From a virus, in IMG/VR virus record IMGVR_UViG_3300044568_003751, positions 25,312-89,311 of that record: a stretch of DNA of 64,000 bases; one strand, written 5' to 3'. The notes under the pieces were generated by a model. It did not search any database and was not told the DNA's origin. It worked only from the letters and a program-made list of their open reading frames with translations. Positions 8,810-17,738 of the stretch are shown here, piece by piece. Position numbers and translations under genes: made by a program. Each line of letters opens with the position of its first letter. The stretch's first letter is position 1.

Positions 8810-9983
8810 CAATGTGCTCGAGTAGGATATTTAAGCGAGCAGTCTTGGTCTCAAGAAATAACTGCTGGTTGTGTTCTATGTCTTGTCGGACCGTGTCGAA
8901 TCTATCGGCCAAGCGATGCTGTGATTCTTTAATGGCCGCACAAAGACGCACCCAACGTTCAGTATTGTCTTTGATGCGATCATATGTGTTATCTAACACC
9001 TGGTCAAACACACGATATCCTTGATCTCTCAACAGCTCTAGACTGCCAGCACAGCCAGCAATAAAGAATAGTTGACCATGTTTGATTGGTTTGAAAGTTT
9101 TTTCTGTCAAGAACGCACCACCCGATTGATCAGCGTCCCAGTGCGTTTCAAGCACAATGTTACAATAGCTGTCCATATAATACTTGGGCACAATCATGCT
9201 GTGGTTGTTGCGGTCACTATCAGATAACTCATCATTCACATAAGGAGTTTGAGATAGAAACAGTTGTGTTGATTCGCGTAGATTTTTTATGCTGTCAATC
9301 TCAATGGGGCTATCAGCAAAATCCACAGGCTCAGTTACAGTTTCACAATAGCTCCAGTAACTGTTGTCCAGCAGTTTATTTTGCTGCAGGTTGGCCATGG
9401 CCATTGCTCGCCAGGGTTTGTGTAAACGCACAAGAGCAGTGAAGTCTCGGGAGCGAGACCGGTCATGTATTTCCAACGGAGCAACGTTGTGATTGCGTTG
9501 GTAATACCAAAGTTCAAAGTCATTGAAATAAACAAAACCAGGAATGTCACGTGCGGCAGTGTTGGCACTGACAAACACATAGCATTTCGGGGGCAACTGA
9601 TGTTGTTTGACCAACGCATCTAGTCTTTGTTTCATGCGCTCAGGATTATCTCCTTCATGGTAATAAAACAATATGCGTATGTGACTGTGCCCGAGCTCGG
9701 TAAACACACGCTCGGGCAACAGTTCAAAGTAGTCTATACCAAAGTCAAAGAAACCTAGACCAATAGGATACACAGCATCTGCTGGCCATGTATCATGCAA
9801 CCCAACAATGTTTAGATTGACCGCGTGGTGATCGCAATACTCTTGCAATCGTAACGGGATGGTATAAGGCCAGTGTGAACCAAACTCACGCCAGCTCTGA
9901 GTGTATGGTCGCCCTTCATGTGGGGCAAACGCAGGATATATTTTACCCTTGACTATTCGGTCCGCTATCAGTGTCAATGCCAT
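8796..9983 (-). CDS. Putative glycosyltransferase-like protein (TEKTFKPI motif)
   Basis: 395 aa. ATG 9983 has GGAG 7 nt upstream. It shares with its upstream neighbour a C-terminal block, FLTEKTFKPIKHGQ followed by FFIAGCAGSLELL and GYRVFD. This resembles the donor-binding end of GT-B/GT10-type glycosyltransferases (TEK..., then a glycine-rich strand). That similarity is by eye only. The 41-bp overlap with the upstream gene points to one transcript. Likely acts on surface glycans. Confidence 0.6.
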   Translation of the reverse strand: MALTLIADRIVKGKIYPAFAPHEGRPYTQSWREFGSHWPYTIPLRLQEYCDHHAVNLNIVGLHDTWPADAVYPIGLGFFDFGIDYFELLPERVFTELGHSHIRILFYYHEGDNPERMKQRLDALVKQHQLPPKCYVFVSANTAARDIPGFVYFNDFELWYYQRNHNVAPLEIHDRSRSRDFTALVRLHKPWRAMAMANLQQNKLLDNSYWSYCETVTEPVDFADSPIEIDSIKNLRESTQLFLSQTPYVNDELSDSDRNNHSMIVPKYYMDSYCNIVLETHWDADQSGGAFLTEKTFKPIKHGQLFFIAGCAGSLELLRDQGYRVFDQVLDNTYDRIKDNTERWVRLCAAIKESQHRLADRFDTVRQDIEHNQQLFLETKTARLNILLEHIDESY

Positions 9984-11064
9984 TCAACATCTCCTGTAGT
10001 TCTTGCCACAACACAGTTTCAAAGCCGCCGTTGTAAAAATGATTCCAATTGTGTTGGATTACTTCCTGTGCGGCATCAAACAGGTCTTGTTTTGCTACCG
10101 GCGACAATTCGTCTAGGCTACGCAACAGGCTAGCAATACGTGCAATGCGCACATCGTCCTCTGCTGAGTCATAGCTTTCGTCCCAGATACCTTCAAATGT
10201 GCGGAAACCATAACTGCGCAAGTACGCAAGACTGCCTTGAGTGCCCACAACAACAAACGGCATGCCTAAGGCAATGGGTTTGAATGTTTTTTCTGTGATG
10301 TGATGTCTGCGTCCTGTGGCCACAGTCTCTGTCACTAGATACAACAAACTCTCTGCTGACTCATCAAACAGACTCAGCCAGCATGAATGCATGGGATGAT
10401 CTGTTTCACCTGCAAAGTTAATGGGTAGTAATTGTTTGGCAAATACTTCTTGTATGTCAGGATATTTGGTCGCCAAAGGTTTGATGGCGTCATAGATTGA
10501 AATGTCTTCAGCAGGACACACACTCGGACAACTGATGTGATTGTCCGTGAGTTTGTTTTTGAATATGTGATACAACATTTCCAGTCTATGTTGACGTTCG
10601 CCTGCAATAATGCGATTGGGCGCAATAAAAGTCTTTGTTATCTTACGCTCATCAGGCGGAGTAATCAAAAAGGTCTTATCGTATCCTCGATACCAATCTA
10701 GTGCTGCCCAGCCGTGAAAGAAGTAATAATAACTTTTCCATCCATACTTGGCGCATAGAGTATCTACATTGTCGCTATCACGCTCACTGGTACATATAGC
10801 ACCAATCGGAGGACGTTTATTTTGTAGATCTGCATTGTTTGCTCTAACATGCTCAAATGTTTCGGTGTGTATGTTCAAATGAATAGGCTCCTGGTCGAAA
10901 AAGAATATATAATTGTGTTCGTGCATGTTTTCTCTACCATACCCAATAACACTGTCAGGATCACTGCGCCCAAAAGGATCGCACATCAATGCACGTACAC
11001 CGGGACGATGTTGGCGCAACCAAGGCCAAAAAGTATTGTTGTAAATTTCATCTATTCTAATCAT
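9943..11064 (-). CDS. Putative glycosyltransferase-like protein (TEKTFKPI motif)
   Basis: 373 aa, paralogue of 8796-9983. The block HHITEKTFKPIALGMPFVVV, then GSLAYLRSYGFRTF, sits near residues 255-290. YIFFFDQEPIHL near 52-63 recalls GT10-like proteins. The start codon overlaps head-to-head with the start of the divergent 599-aa gene: the sequence CATG at 11062-11065 supplies both. No ribosome site is evident for either gene. Confidence 0.6.
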   Translation of the reverse strand: MIRIDEIYNNTFWPWLRQHRPGVRALMCDPFGRSDPDSVIGYGRENMHEHNYIFFFDQEPIHLNIHTETFEHVRANNADLQNKRPPIGAICTSERDSDNVDTLCAKYGWKSYYYFFHGWAALDWYRGYDKTFLITPPDERKITKTFIAPNRIIAGERQHRLEMLYHIFKNKLTDNHISCPSVCPAEDISIYDAIKPLATKYPDIQEVFAKQLLPINFAGETDHPMHSCWLSLFDESAESLLYLVTETVATGRRHHITEKTFKPIALGMPFVVVGTQGSLAYLRSYGFRTFEGIWDESYDSAEDDVRIARIASLLRSLDELSPVAKQDLFDAAQEVIQHNWNHFYNGGFETVLWQELQEMLNGIDTDSGPNSQG

Positions 11065-12862
11065 GTATGACGTATTCTATTCGGGTGTAAAACCCAATCA
11101 ATTTGCACACGAGCGTGAGGCTGATTCGATTGAGCATGCGCAGACCATGAGCCGCACAAAATATTTTTGGTGGATCACATACTTATGTGACTACTCGGAG
11201 TGGGATTGGCTTTGGCAGCCCCCACCTTGGCAAGCACATCAACGTCATGCATGGCCCAGCCAATGGCAAAAAGATTCTGGTACATATCTAGTTCCGCGGT
11301 CAGCATACGCTGACACAAATTATCATCCCACACCCAGTATTATACGTGTTCACAGCGACAGTGTCAACTGGTCAATTCCCGACAGTATTGAATCTTTTGA
11401 CACCACTTGGCATCCAGATCCAACAGACCCGCCTTACATATATCAGTTTGGTACACAACATCAGCGCACTGGTGGTCCGCAATATTGTGTGCCCGGTGCT
11501 GTTGATCTAAAGTTTGTGGACCAAATGCGTGTGACAACCAGCAGAGTGGCCACTGCTGTATACGAAATTGATCACATGGATGGTAATGCGGGCAACATCG
11601 TCAACACCACTAGGCGTGTTCGTTACTTTGACAACTATCGAGACACACTCATACGCTTGGCTCGAAGCGTAGGCACTGAACATGAGTTTGTGTGGGTATG
11701 TTCCAGCATTTGTGATTATACCAATTTTGACTTTTCGTGGCATCCTGAGCAATGGCAAGCCACAATGTTACACGTATTTGCCAGCGATGGCGAGAAGTTT
11801 GGGGACACATTCTTCATGCATGTGCCCTCATTTGCTCGTCGTGCAGAACGTGCAGAATTGCTAGAATGGTATGACTGTAACTTTGTGAGTACCAGTGTGC
11901 CACGTAGACCCATGCCTGTAATAGAACACAACTACGATAGCCAAGCCCAAGCAGTTCAAGCATTGCCGTTTGATGGACCACTTGCTGTGTATACCACAAC
12001 AGATTATGTGCCGGGCAACTTGGCCACAGTTCCACTATGGAGAGAGAATGTCAAAACCATTGTGCCACTCTCAACAGGTGCTACCAGTGTGATTGTGCCC
12101 AAGACAGCGGTTCCCTATATCAAAACGCAGTTGTATGATTATCCTTATATAGACCGAACGCATCGCAAAGATAAAGATCAACCCCTGGACATTGTGTTTA
12201 TTGACAATGGTGAACGTGATGCTGACAGTAATTTTACACATCTTAATAGTGTAACATACAATTTAGAAAATAGATTACATCGAAGTTCCGGCGTGACGGG
12301 TCGTGTGGCCGCATACCAAGCAGCCGCCGACATGTCTAAAACTCCTTGGTTCTTTGCTGTGTTTGCTAAACTACGAGTCAACCAACACTTTGATTGGTCC
12401 TGGCAACCTGACCGCATGCAAGCGGCCAAGCACTATATCTTTCATGCACGAAACACAATCAATGATCTTGAATACGGTCACCAAGGCATGATTGCTTATA
12501 ATCGAAAACTCACACTAGAAAACACAGGTCAGGGCCTGGACTTTACACTGGACCAGCCACACGAAGTGGTGCCTGTACTATCAGGAGATGCCATATACTA
12601 TACCTCAAACTGGGTAGCCTGGCGCACAGCATTTAGAGAATGTCTGAAGTTACGGGCCAGTTTACCTGACGTAGAAAATGAATATAGATTAAAGCAATGG
12701 CTTGAGGTAGACCACGGTGCAGGCCGGTGGAGTTCAAAAGGTGCTCAAGATGCTGTGGAGTACTATGAAGAAGTTGGCGGCGATTTTGCAGCACTCAAGA
12801 AAAGTTATGAGTGGGCCTGGTTGGCCACTTATGCGTTGATCAAACGCAATATAGTGTCTTAG
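11063..12862 (+). CDS. Large protein built of three repeated modules
   Basis: 599 aa, unknown function. Three imperfect modules start near residues 1, 160 and 372 (MYDVFYSG, AVYEIDHMDGNA, LDIVFIDNGERDA). Each is followed by an aromatic block: WWITYLCDYSEWDWLWQP, FVWVCSSICDYTNFDFSWHP and FFAVFAKLRVNQHFDWSWQP. Module 3 also has VTGRVAAYQAAADMSKT. The layout resembles tandem GT-A-like nucleotide-sugar folds, but this is inference. Flanked on both sides by glycosyltransferase-like genes on the other strand. Confidence 0.75.
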   Translation: MYDVFYSGVKPNQFAHEREADSIEHAQTMSRTKYFWWITYLCDYSEWDWLWQPPPWQAHQRHAWPSQWQKDSGTYLVPRSAYADTNYHPTPSIIRVHSDSVNWSIPDSIESFDTTWHPDPTDPPYIYQFGTQHQRTGGPQYCVPGAVDLKFVDQMRVTTSRVATAVYEIDHMDGNAGNIVNTTRRVRYFDNYRDTLIRLARSVGTEHEFVWVCSSICDYTNFDFSWHPEQWQATMLHVFASDGEKFGDTFFMHVPSFARRAERAELLEWYDCNFVSTSVPRRPMPVIEHNYDSQAQAVQALPFDGPLAVYTTTDYVPGNLATVPLWRENVKTIVPLSTGATSVIVPKTAVPYIKTQLYDYPYIDRTHRKDKDQPLDIVFIDNGERDADSNFTHLNSVTYNLENRLHRSSGVTGRVAAYQAAADMSKTPWFFAVFAKLRVNQHFDWSWQPDRMQAAKHYIFHARNTINDLEYGHQGMIAYNRKLTLENTGQGLDFTLDQPHEVVPVLSGDAIYYTSNWVAWRTAFRECLKLRASLPDVENEYRLKQWLEVDHGAGRWSSKGAQDAVEYYEEVGGDFAALKKSYEWAWLATYALIKRNIVS

Positions 12863-13476
12863 TATGGATATTTTATTGGATTAGTACTACTACCTTGAGT
12901 ACGCCTTATATTTACAATTGGAGATGGAATGTAATTCCAGTTTAAAATATTTGAGCCCATTAATTTGTCGGAGTGCCCTGGACCATGTGTCTTGCAAAAT
13001 TCTACAAGTTTCTTTGCACCAGTCGGTGATAGCCAATAAGCAGAAGCACCTGCAGACCAAGAGCCTAATTTAGAACTTTGATGCAAAACATACGGGCGTG
13101 TTAGTTTTAATAAATCAAAATTAGTCTTGATTTCAATTAACTCCGCTGTAATTTCAGAGTCGTCTTCTAAAACTATAATCGGTTCATCTAAACTAATGCA
13201 CCGATTCCATAAAGTAAAATGACTAAAAAAACATCCATGTGCCCCAGGTAAATTTCCAAATTTATCTAAACGTTTGGTTGATCTTTTTGGCGGTGGTAAA
13301 TTGTATTCGCTCCAAATATTTTCTGGTAAGTTATACCCATTGACAGCGTTAAAAATTTCAGTTTGCCAATTAAATTCTTGACAGGATCTTATTGCATTGT
13401 TGTACCTGTGAAAAGCCGATTGTGAATGAATACCTGCATTTGAATATAGTAATGAAATAATATAAACTTTGTACAT
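12859..13476 (-). CDS. Glycosyltransferase family 25-like (LPS-type)
   Basis: 205 aa from the ATG at 13476, which shares one base with the TAA of the upstream aminotransferase. KVYIISL starts the fold. HGCFFSHFTLWN near 80-92 and IIVLEDDSEI near 98-107 are the hallmarks of GT25 (galactosyltransferase of LPS synthesis), the EDD being the metal/nucleotide-sugar site. Converges on the 599-aa gene with a 4-bp overlap. Likely attaches a sugar in the surface-glycan pathway. Confidence 0.82.
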   Translation of the reverse strand: MYKVYIISLLYSNAGIHSQSAFHRYNNAIRSCQEFNWQTEIFNAVNGYNLPENIWSEYNLPPPKRSTKRLDKFGNLPGAHGCFFSHFTLWNRCISLDEPIIVLEDDSEITAELIEIKTNFDLLKLTRPYVLHQSSKLGSWSAGASAYWLSPTGAKKLVEFCKTHGPGHSDKLMGSNILNWNYIPSPIVNIRRTQGSSTNPIKYPY

Positions 13477-14546
13477 TATACGATCTCTAACAACTGATCC
13501 ATGATGTATTCTACTTCTAAGTCTGTTAATTCGGGGTAGATAGGCAGACTTAGACAACGTCTACTGAGTGAGCTGGCAGCACTCAACATGTCGGGCCCTT
13601 GGTAGTGTTGGTATGCAGGAAGTTCGTGCAAAGGATGCTCGTAGTGAACTCTTGTGTCAATACCTGCCTTTAAGAGCCTGGCTCGAACTTGATCGCGGTC
13701 GTCTATGTCAATAACAAATTTGTGGAAGCAATGAGTATCAAAGTTTGTTTCGTTGATCAAACAACGCACAGGACTATCCTTGAATGCATCTATCCACTGT
13801 CTAGCAATGTACCTACGGCGTGCTTGCCAGTCGTTTATGTACTTTGTTTTGACTAACATTTGAGCACAGTCAACTTCACTCATACGTGAGTTTGTACCTA
13901 CTTCGGCATGCCCGGTGTTCTTGCCATTGTTGACCCAACCACGAGCGTAATTCAACAACTCGTAGTCATCTGTAACAACGGCACCACCATTGCCATAGTT
14001 GCCCAAGTTTTTCATGGGATCAAAACTAATTGCAGAAGCCATACCATGACGATACCTGCTACCAGCTAGCCAATGTTGTGCAGCATCTTCGATTAACGAT
14101 CCTTGCCTGTGCATCCAGTCCGGTAATGCAGCACCGTATAATCCTATGCCAAGTATGCCCTGGATTGATACCTCCTGGTCGATCTTGCTGTAATCCATGA
14201 TACCATATGCATCTGTGTCAACAAAATGTATATTCCAACCTGCACGAATAAAAGCATTGGCACTGGCCGGAAATGTCATGGACGGAACAAGTACAGTGGG
14301 AGGATGTATTCCTAGTCTTTGACGAACAAAGCTGGCAATAATTTCTAGTGCTTGTGTGCCTGAATGACAAGTAACAGCATGCTTGATATGATTTTCATAG
14401 GCCAACCATGACTCAAAGTTAGCAGTGTTTTCTGCATTCATGAGACGACCAGATGTTAGGACTTGATCCGTAACGTCCAGTATCTCTTTGCGTAGATTGT
14501 TATACTGTCTTTGAAGACCAGTAAACTGAATTAGAGAGCCATTCAT
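13476..14546 (-). CDS. DegT/DnrJ/EryC1-family PLP aminotransferase
   Basis: 356 aa. MIQFTG-type start taken at ATG 14546, overlapping the epimerase end by 47 bp; GAAGGA lies about 13 nt upstream. Fold type I features: CHSGTQALEI near 60-70, IEDAAQHW near 150 and the PLP lysine in SFDPMKNLGNYGNGG near 175. The family transaminates keto-sugars bound to nucleotides. Together with the neighbouring epimerase it would yield an amino sugar. Confidence 0.88.
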   Translation of the reverse strand: MNGSLIQFTGLQRQYNNLRKEILDVTDQVLTSGRLMNAENTANFESWLAYENHIKHAVTCHSGTQALEIIASFVRQRLGIHPPTVLVPSMTFPASANAFIRAGWNIHFVDTDAYGIMDYSKIDQEVSIQGILGIGLYGAALPDWMHRQGSLIEDAAQHWLAGSRYRHGMASAISFDPMKNLGNYGNGGAVVTDDYELLNYARGWVNNGKNTGHAEVGTNSRMSEVDCAQMLVKTKYINDWQARRRYIARQWIDAFKDSPVRCLINETNFDTHCFHKFVIDIDDRDQVRARLLKAGIDTRVHYEHPLHELPAYQHYQGPDMLSAASSLSRRCLSLPIYPELTDLEVEYIMDQLLEIV

Positions 14547-15471
14547 AGTATTTTTGGAATCCTTCTTCAACGTCTACTTTGGGATCAAAGCCAAGTATGG
14601 TTCTTGCACGATCGATATTTAACGCACCGCGACTTGGGAAGTCTGCGTCTTTGTCACGTGTTTCAATTGTGCCTCGGCCCACAATCTTCACAATCATTTC
14701 TGCGGCTTCTAGCAAACTTACCGAGTGTGATTTGGTAATGTTGAATGTTTTATTGGCACTCATGATACGTGTAGCCGCCGCAACAACGCCATCCGCGGCG
14801 TCATCCACATAGGTAAAGTCTAACGTCTCCCCTGCACCATTAACATTGAGCACGCCTCCTCGCATGGCTGTGAGCATAAATTTAGCCACCACTCGGTCTT
14901 CCACGTCCAAGGGTCCGTATACAGCACTAGGGCGAATAATAGCGTAGTCAAAGCAACCACGACGATGATAGTCTTTAACAAGGTCTTCTCCTGCAAGTTT
15001 CATAATTCCATATTGTCCAATTGGACGGCATGGGTCATCTTCTAGCACCTGGTCTTCAAAGTCTCCATACACCATGCTACTAGATATGTACACAACACGT
15101 TCGACTCGGTGTTTTTTGGCACTCTCGCAAACGTTGATCAATCCCTCCATCATGACTCTAGCACCCCATGCAGGGTTGGCATTCACAACTTTTTGTCGAG
15201 GAAAGCTGGCCATGTGTATGATTACTTCTGGCCGGTGATTCTCTACCACACGATCAAACGCTTCGGCATCAGAGATATCAGTGCGATATATGTGCTGTGT
15301 TTTAATCTTCTTACGTCTCTCATCCAACAAGTACTCTAGTTCGTCTTGCGGAATAATACCATAGTTGGTCATAATGTCCACAATCACAACTTCGTGTTCT
15401 TTTGCTTCTAATCGTTCGACTACATTGTGTCCAATCAGACCCATGCCCCCGGTTACTAAAAATTTACTCAT
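14500..15471 (-). CDS. NAD-dependent sugar-nucleotide epimerase/dehydratase
   Basis: 323-aa extended SDR. The GGMGLIGH nucleotide-binding motif is at residues 8-15, SSSMVYG near 128-134, and the catalytic Tyr-Lys pair is in YGIMK near 153-157. LDFTYVDDAADGV is the usual substrate-side region. Most like UDP-glucose 4-epimerase-type proteins. Start shares ATGA with the stop of the upstream 108-aa gene. Confidence 0.88.
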   Translation of the reverse strand: MSKFLVTGGMGLIGHNVVERLEAKEHEVVIVDIMTNYGIIPQDELEYLLDERRKKIKTQHIYRTDISDAEAFDRVVENHRPEVIIHMASFPRQKVVNANPAWGARVMMEGLINVCESAKKHRVERVVYISSSMVYGDFEDQVLEDDPCRPIGQYGIMKLAGEDLVKDYHRRGCFDYAIIRPSAVYGPLDVEDRVVAKFMLTAMRGGVLNVNGAGETLDFTYVDDAADGVVAAATRIMSANKTFNITKSHSVSLLEAAEMIVKIVGRGTIETRDKDADFPSRGALNIDRARTILGFDPKVDVEEGFQKYYEWLSNSVYWSSKTV

Positions 15472-15794
15472 TTATTATTTTCCCATTTGAGTCGCCAAAA
15501 AGTTTCGTTTTGTTCGCTGAGTCTGGCCACAATACGATACATGTGTCCATAACTATGTGGGTCCATGCTACGAGTCCAGTAAGGTTTGTCCACAGCATTT
15601 TCCATTATGAATCGGCCAGCATCTGATTCTTGCCATTTGTATATGGGTTCTGCTACAAATAAGTCCGGATCTTCTACATCGCCCATGCGTATCTCGTGTA
15701 CACATACATCACGAAAGCGCACTGCCTTATCGCCGATAATTTTGACTTGTTCAGGTTGCCAGTGGTCTGGTTGTTCCGTGTGTGTTATTGCCAT
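15468..15794 (-). CDS. Conserved phage protein, 108 aa
   Basis: Unknown function, soluble, acidic. Its ATG lies only 5 nt downstream of a TATACT -10 box (15800-15805), so it would be translated from a leaderless or nearly leaderless mRNA. First gene of the transcript that continues into the epimerase, aminotransferase and GT25 genes. No motif recognised. Confidence 0.7.
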   Translation of the reverse strand: MAITHTEQPDHWQPEQVKIIGDKAVRFRDVCVHEIRMGDVEDPDLFVAEPIYKWQESDAGRFIMENAVDKPYWTRSMDPHSYGHMYRIVARLSEQNETFWRLKWENNK

Positions 15795-15799
15795 ACACT

Positions 15800-15828
15800 A
15801 GTATAGCAGATGGATCAAGTTTTTGCAA
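15800..15828 (-). promoter_or_regulatory. Sigma70-type promoter
   Basis: TTGCAA, 17-nt spacer, TATACT with a TGC extended -10, overlapping the end of thyX. The -10 ends 5 nt before the ATG of the 108-aa gene. Confidence 0.65.
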
Positions 15829-16486
15829 CTAGATCGGTGGCCATTGGGAAGATTGCAGCAATGGCTCGAGCACACTCAACTGCCACTGCTTGATGTTCTA
15901 GTTGTGTACCATTACCTGAACGTAGTTCAATAAAGTGTATCCATGATCGCAAGGTACCGTTCATGTATAGTCGACTTTGTATCAGGCCTTCAGGCAGCAC
16001 AGCACGTGCCTGTTCCTTGGCAATACCGTTAGCAATAGCCCATTCGTACTCGCGTCGGGCTGCATAGATCACACGTTGTTGAGCACGATACCACTCGTTC
16101 TCCAACAAGTGATCCGCATGCTCTATGCTGTTTTGTCGATTCTTTGGGTCTTGAAGTCTTCCACTGCGGGTAACAAACTCAAGATCCGTTGTCGGGTCAG
16201 CATATCGTTGACTGAATTCTTGGAAACTGAAACTTCGGTGTCTGAGGATTTGCCGTGCAATATCTCGTGTTGTCGTAATTTCCATGCAAGCTGAAACCAT
16301 TTCGAGTGGACTCCAATGCTGGTGTCGCACAAGGTAACGGATGAGTTTTTCGCTGGTTTCGTTGTTGAACTGGTTGGAGGGATTGGATACTCGTGCGCAG
16401 AAAGCGATAAGTTCTTGAGCATCGTCAATGCCCTGGGTTCTAAAGTCTTCTGTTGGTTGCGAATAGGAGACAAGTCGGACATTCAT
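15815..16486 (-). CDS. thyX: Flavin-dependent thymidylate synthase
   Basis: 223 aa. Converts dUMP to dTMP using methylene-tetrahydrofolate and FAD/NADPH. The ThyX signature RHRxxSxxxxSxR is present as RHRSFSFQEFSQR near residues 82-94, and SRLYMNGTLRSWIHFIELR near 170-188 forms the dUMP site. Length is typical. Overlaps the upstream gene by 4 bp. Supplies dTMP for phage DNA synthesis. Confidence 0.95.
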   Translation of the reverse strand: MNVRLVSYSQPTEDFRTQGIDDAQELIAFCARVSNPSNQFNNETSEKLIRYLVRHQHWSPLEMVSACMEITTTRDIARQILRHRSFSFQEFSQRYADPTTDLEFVTRSGRLQDPKNRQNSIEHADHLLENEWYRAQQRVIYAARREYEWAIANGIAKEQARAVLPEGLIQSRLYMNGTLRSWIHFIELRSGNGTQLEHQAVAVECARAIAAIFPMATDLVAKT

Positions 16487-16797
16487 ATATCTTTTAAAAG
16501 TCGATCAGTTTCGGGTTGTACAAGTTTGGCAACTTCAGTAACATCAACCACAAAGTCAATGTCACGAACTGTGTCGCCAAGTTCGGTTAGTGTGCGGGTC
16601 AACACCATCTCAAGTTCTTCAAGATCAAGTCCTTGGCGGCGTAACGTAGCCAAGTTCAAAGTTCTTTGTCGCCGACCATCTTGACTACCGCCCAACTTGA
16701 TCACAACTTTTTTGATGCATTCAAGTGGAACTTCGGTCTTGGTCACTTCAGAGATTATGTGTTCCCACTGTTGTATAAATTCATCACTGAACGGCAT
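16483..16797 (-). CDS. Conserved phage protein, 104 aa
   Basis: Unknown function. Starts MPFSDEFIQQWEHI and contains VTKTEVPLECIKKVVIKL and a charged C-terminal half; helical, no cysteine cluster. I recall similar proteins in marine T4-like phages. Its start overlaps the end of the 245-aa gene by 14 bp and its end overlaps thyX by 4 bp, so the three are one operon. Confidence 0.75.
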   Translation of the reverse strand: MPFSDEFIQQWEHIISEVTKTEVPLECIKKVVIKLGGSQDGRRQRTLNLATLRRQGLDLEELEMVLTRTLTELGDTVRDIDFVVDVTEVAKLVQPETDRLLKDI

Positions 16798-17521
16798 CAG
16801 CAGTCGCTAGCTTGGCTTTGGGAGGACGACCTTTTTTAGGTGCAGTTGTGACAACAGGATCAGCCATGGTATAGTCTGATAAGTTCACAGCAGGATTCAA
16901 TCCTTGTGCTTGCTTTTTCATTCTGGCAGCTTCGGCAATCATGCCTTTGGCTTCTGATTCCATGCGCTTGGCCTGTGCCAACATGTTGGCCGCAAGAGTC
17001 TTGTCATCCAGGGCACCATCCGGGGATTGTAGTGGTGGAACATAAGGTGTGGCTGTGTCTTGTGATTTGCGTTCTTCTCTACGTTTGTATTCTGCTTCGG
17101 CCTTGCGCTTTTGTGCAGGATCAACAAAGCCAGCACTGGCGTCAATTTCTTGCAGTCGCTTGAGTGCTTCGCCGCCTTGTTCCATCTCACGGATGATCTT
17201 GTTCATCTCATCCAGTTTGACTGAACTCTGTGTTGTGGGAGTTACAATTACTTGATTGGTAGGCACCTTCTTGATCATGCCTTCTCGGTGCAAGGCTTCC
17301 AGTTGTGGACGACCATCTGGCAGGAGATTGCGATGCAATACTTCAGACAGATTGGTAGCTGCCTGTCCAGCAGGGCTTTCCAGCGTGGACATGATTGAGT
17401 TATGAATGTGTGTGGGCAATGTGTCGGGATATACCACAAGGCACATGTGATCCTCGCCTGGTACTTCTCTAAAGAGCAGTGCAACCTTGCGGTCTCCGTG
17501 TCGTCCTATATGTTTAAGCAT
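16784..17521 (-). CDS. Conserved phage protein, 245 aa
   Basis: Start at ATG 17521 (MLKHIGRHGDRKVALLF), the beginning of the conserved region. An N-terminal globular part (GEDHMCLVVYPDTLP) is followed by a long coiled/helical segment (about 115-205) and a low-complexity basic tail with KKGRPPKAKL that resembles an AT-hook. I recall the N-terminal block from T4-like marine phages, without a function. Overlaps the 66-aa gene by 8 bp. Confidence 0.75.
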   Translation of the reverse strand: MLKHIGRHGDRKVALLFREVPGEDHMCLVVYPDTLPTHIHNSIMSTLESPAGQAATNLSEVLHRNLLPDGRPQLEALHREGMIKKVPTNQVIVTPTTQSSVKLDEMNKIIREMEQGGEALKRLQEIDASAGFVDPAQKRKAEAEYKRREERKSQDTATPYVPPLQSPDGALDDKTLAANMLAQAKRMESEAKGMIAEAARMKKQAQGLNPAVNLSDYTMADPVVTTAPKKGRPPKAKLATADAVQ

Positions 17522-17714
17522 TGGTATCTCCTTGTGGTGGTGCTTGGTCTGTTTGATCTTGTTGCTTACTGGCCTCAAGGAATCTAGACAGTTTGTCGTA
17601 AGTTTCTCCTACTCTGGTCATCTCTGCGGCTCGAAAAGCACCTCGAGTGCATGCGGCATCGATAAGAGCATGTAATGATGCTAAATCAGCAATGGTAAGT
17701 TGAGTGTTTTCCAT
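17514..17714 (-). CDS. Conserved small phage protein, 66 aa
   Basis: Short helical acidic protein (MENTQLTIADLASLHALIDA) ending PPQGDTNA. It precedes and overlaps the 245-aa gene, an arrangement I recall from other T4-like phages. No function known. Confidence 0.72.
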   Translation of the reverse strand: MENTQLTIADLASLHALIDAACTRGAFRAAEMTRVGETYDKLSRFLEASKQQDQTDQAPPQGDTNA

Positions 17715-17738
17715 ATAGATATTTACTGTCTACATATC

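Noticed and set aside
17402-17587. Plus-strand 61-codon frame
   Set aside because: Antisense over the start of the 245-aa conserved gene.
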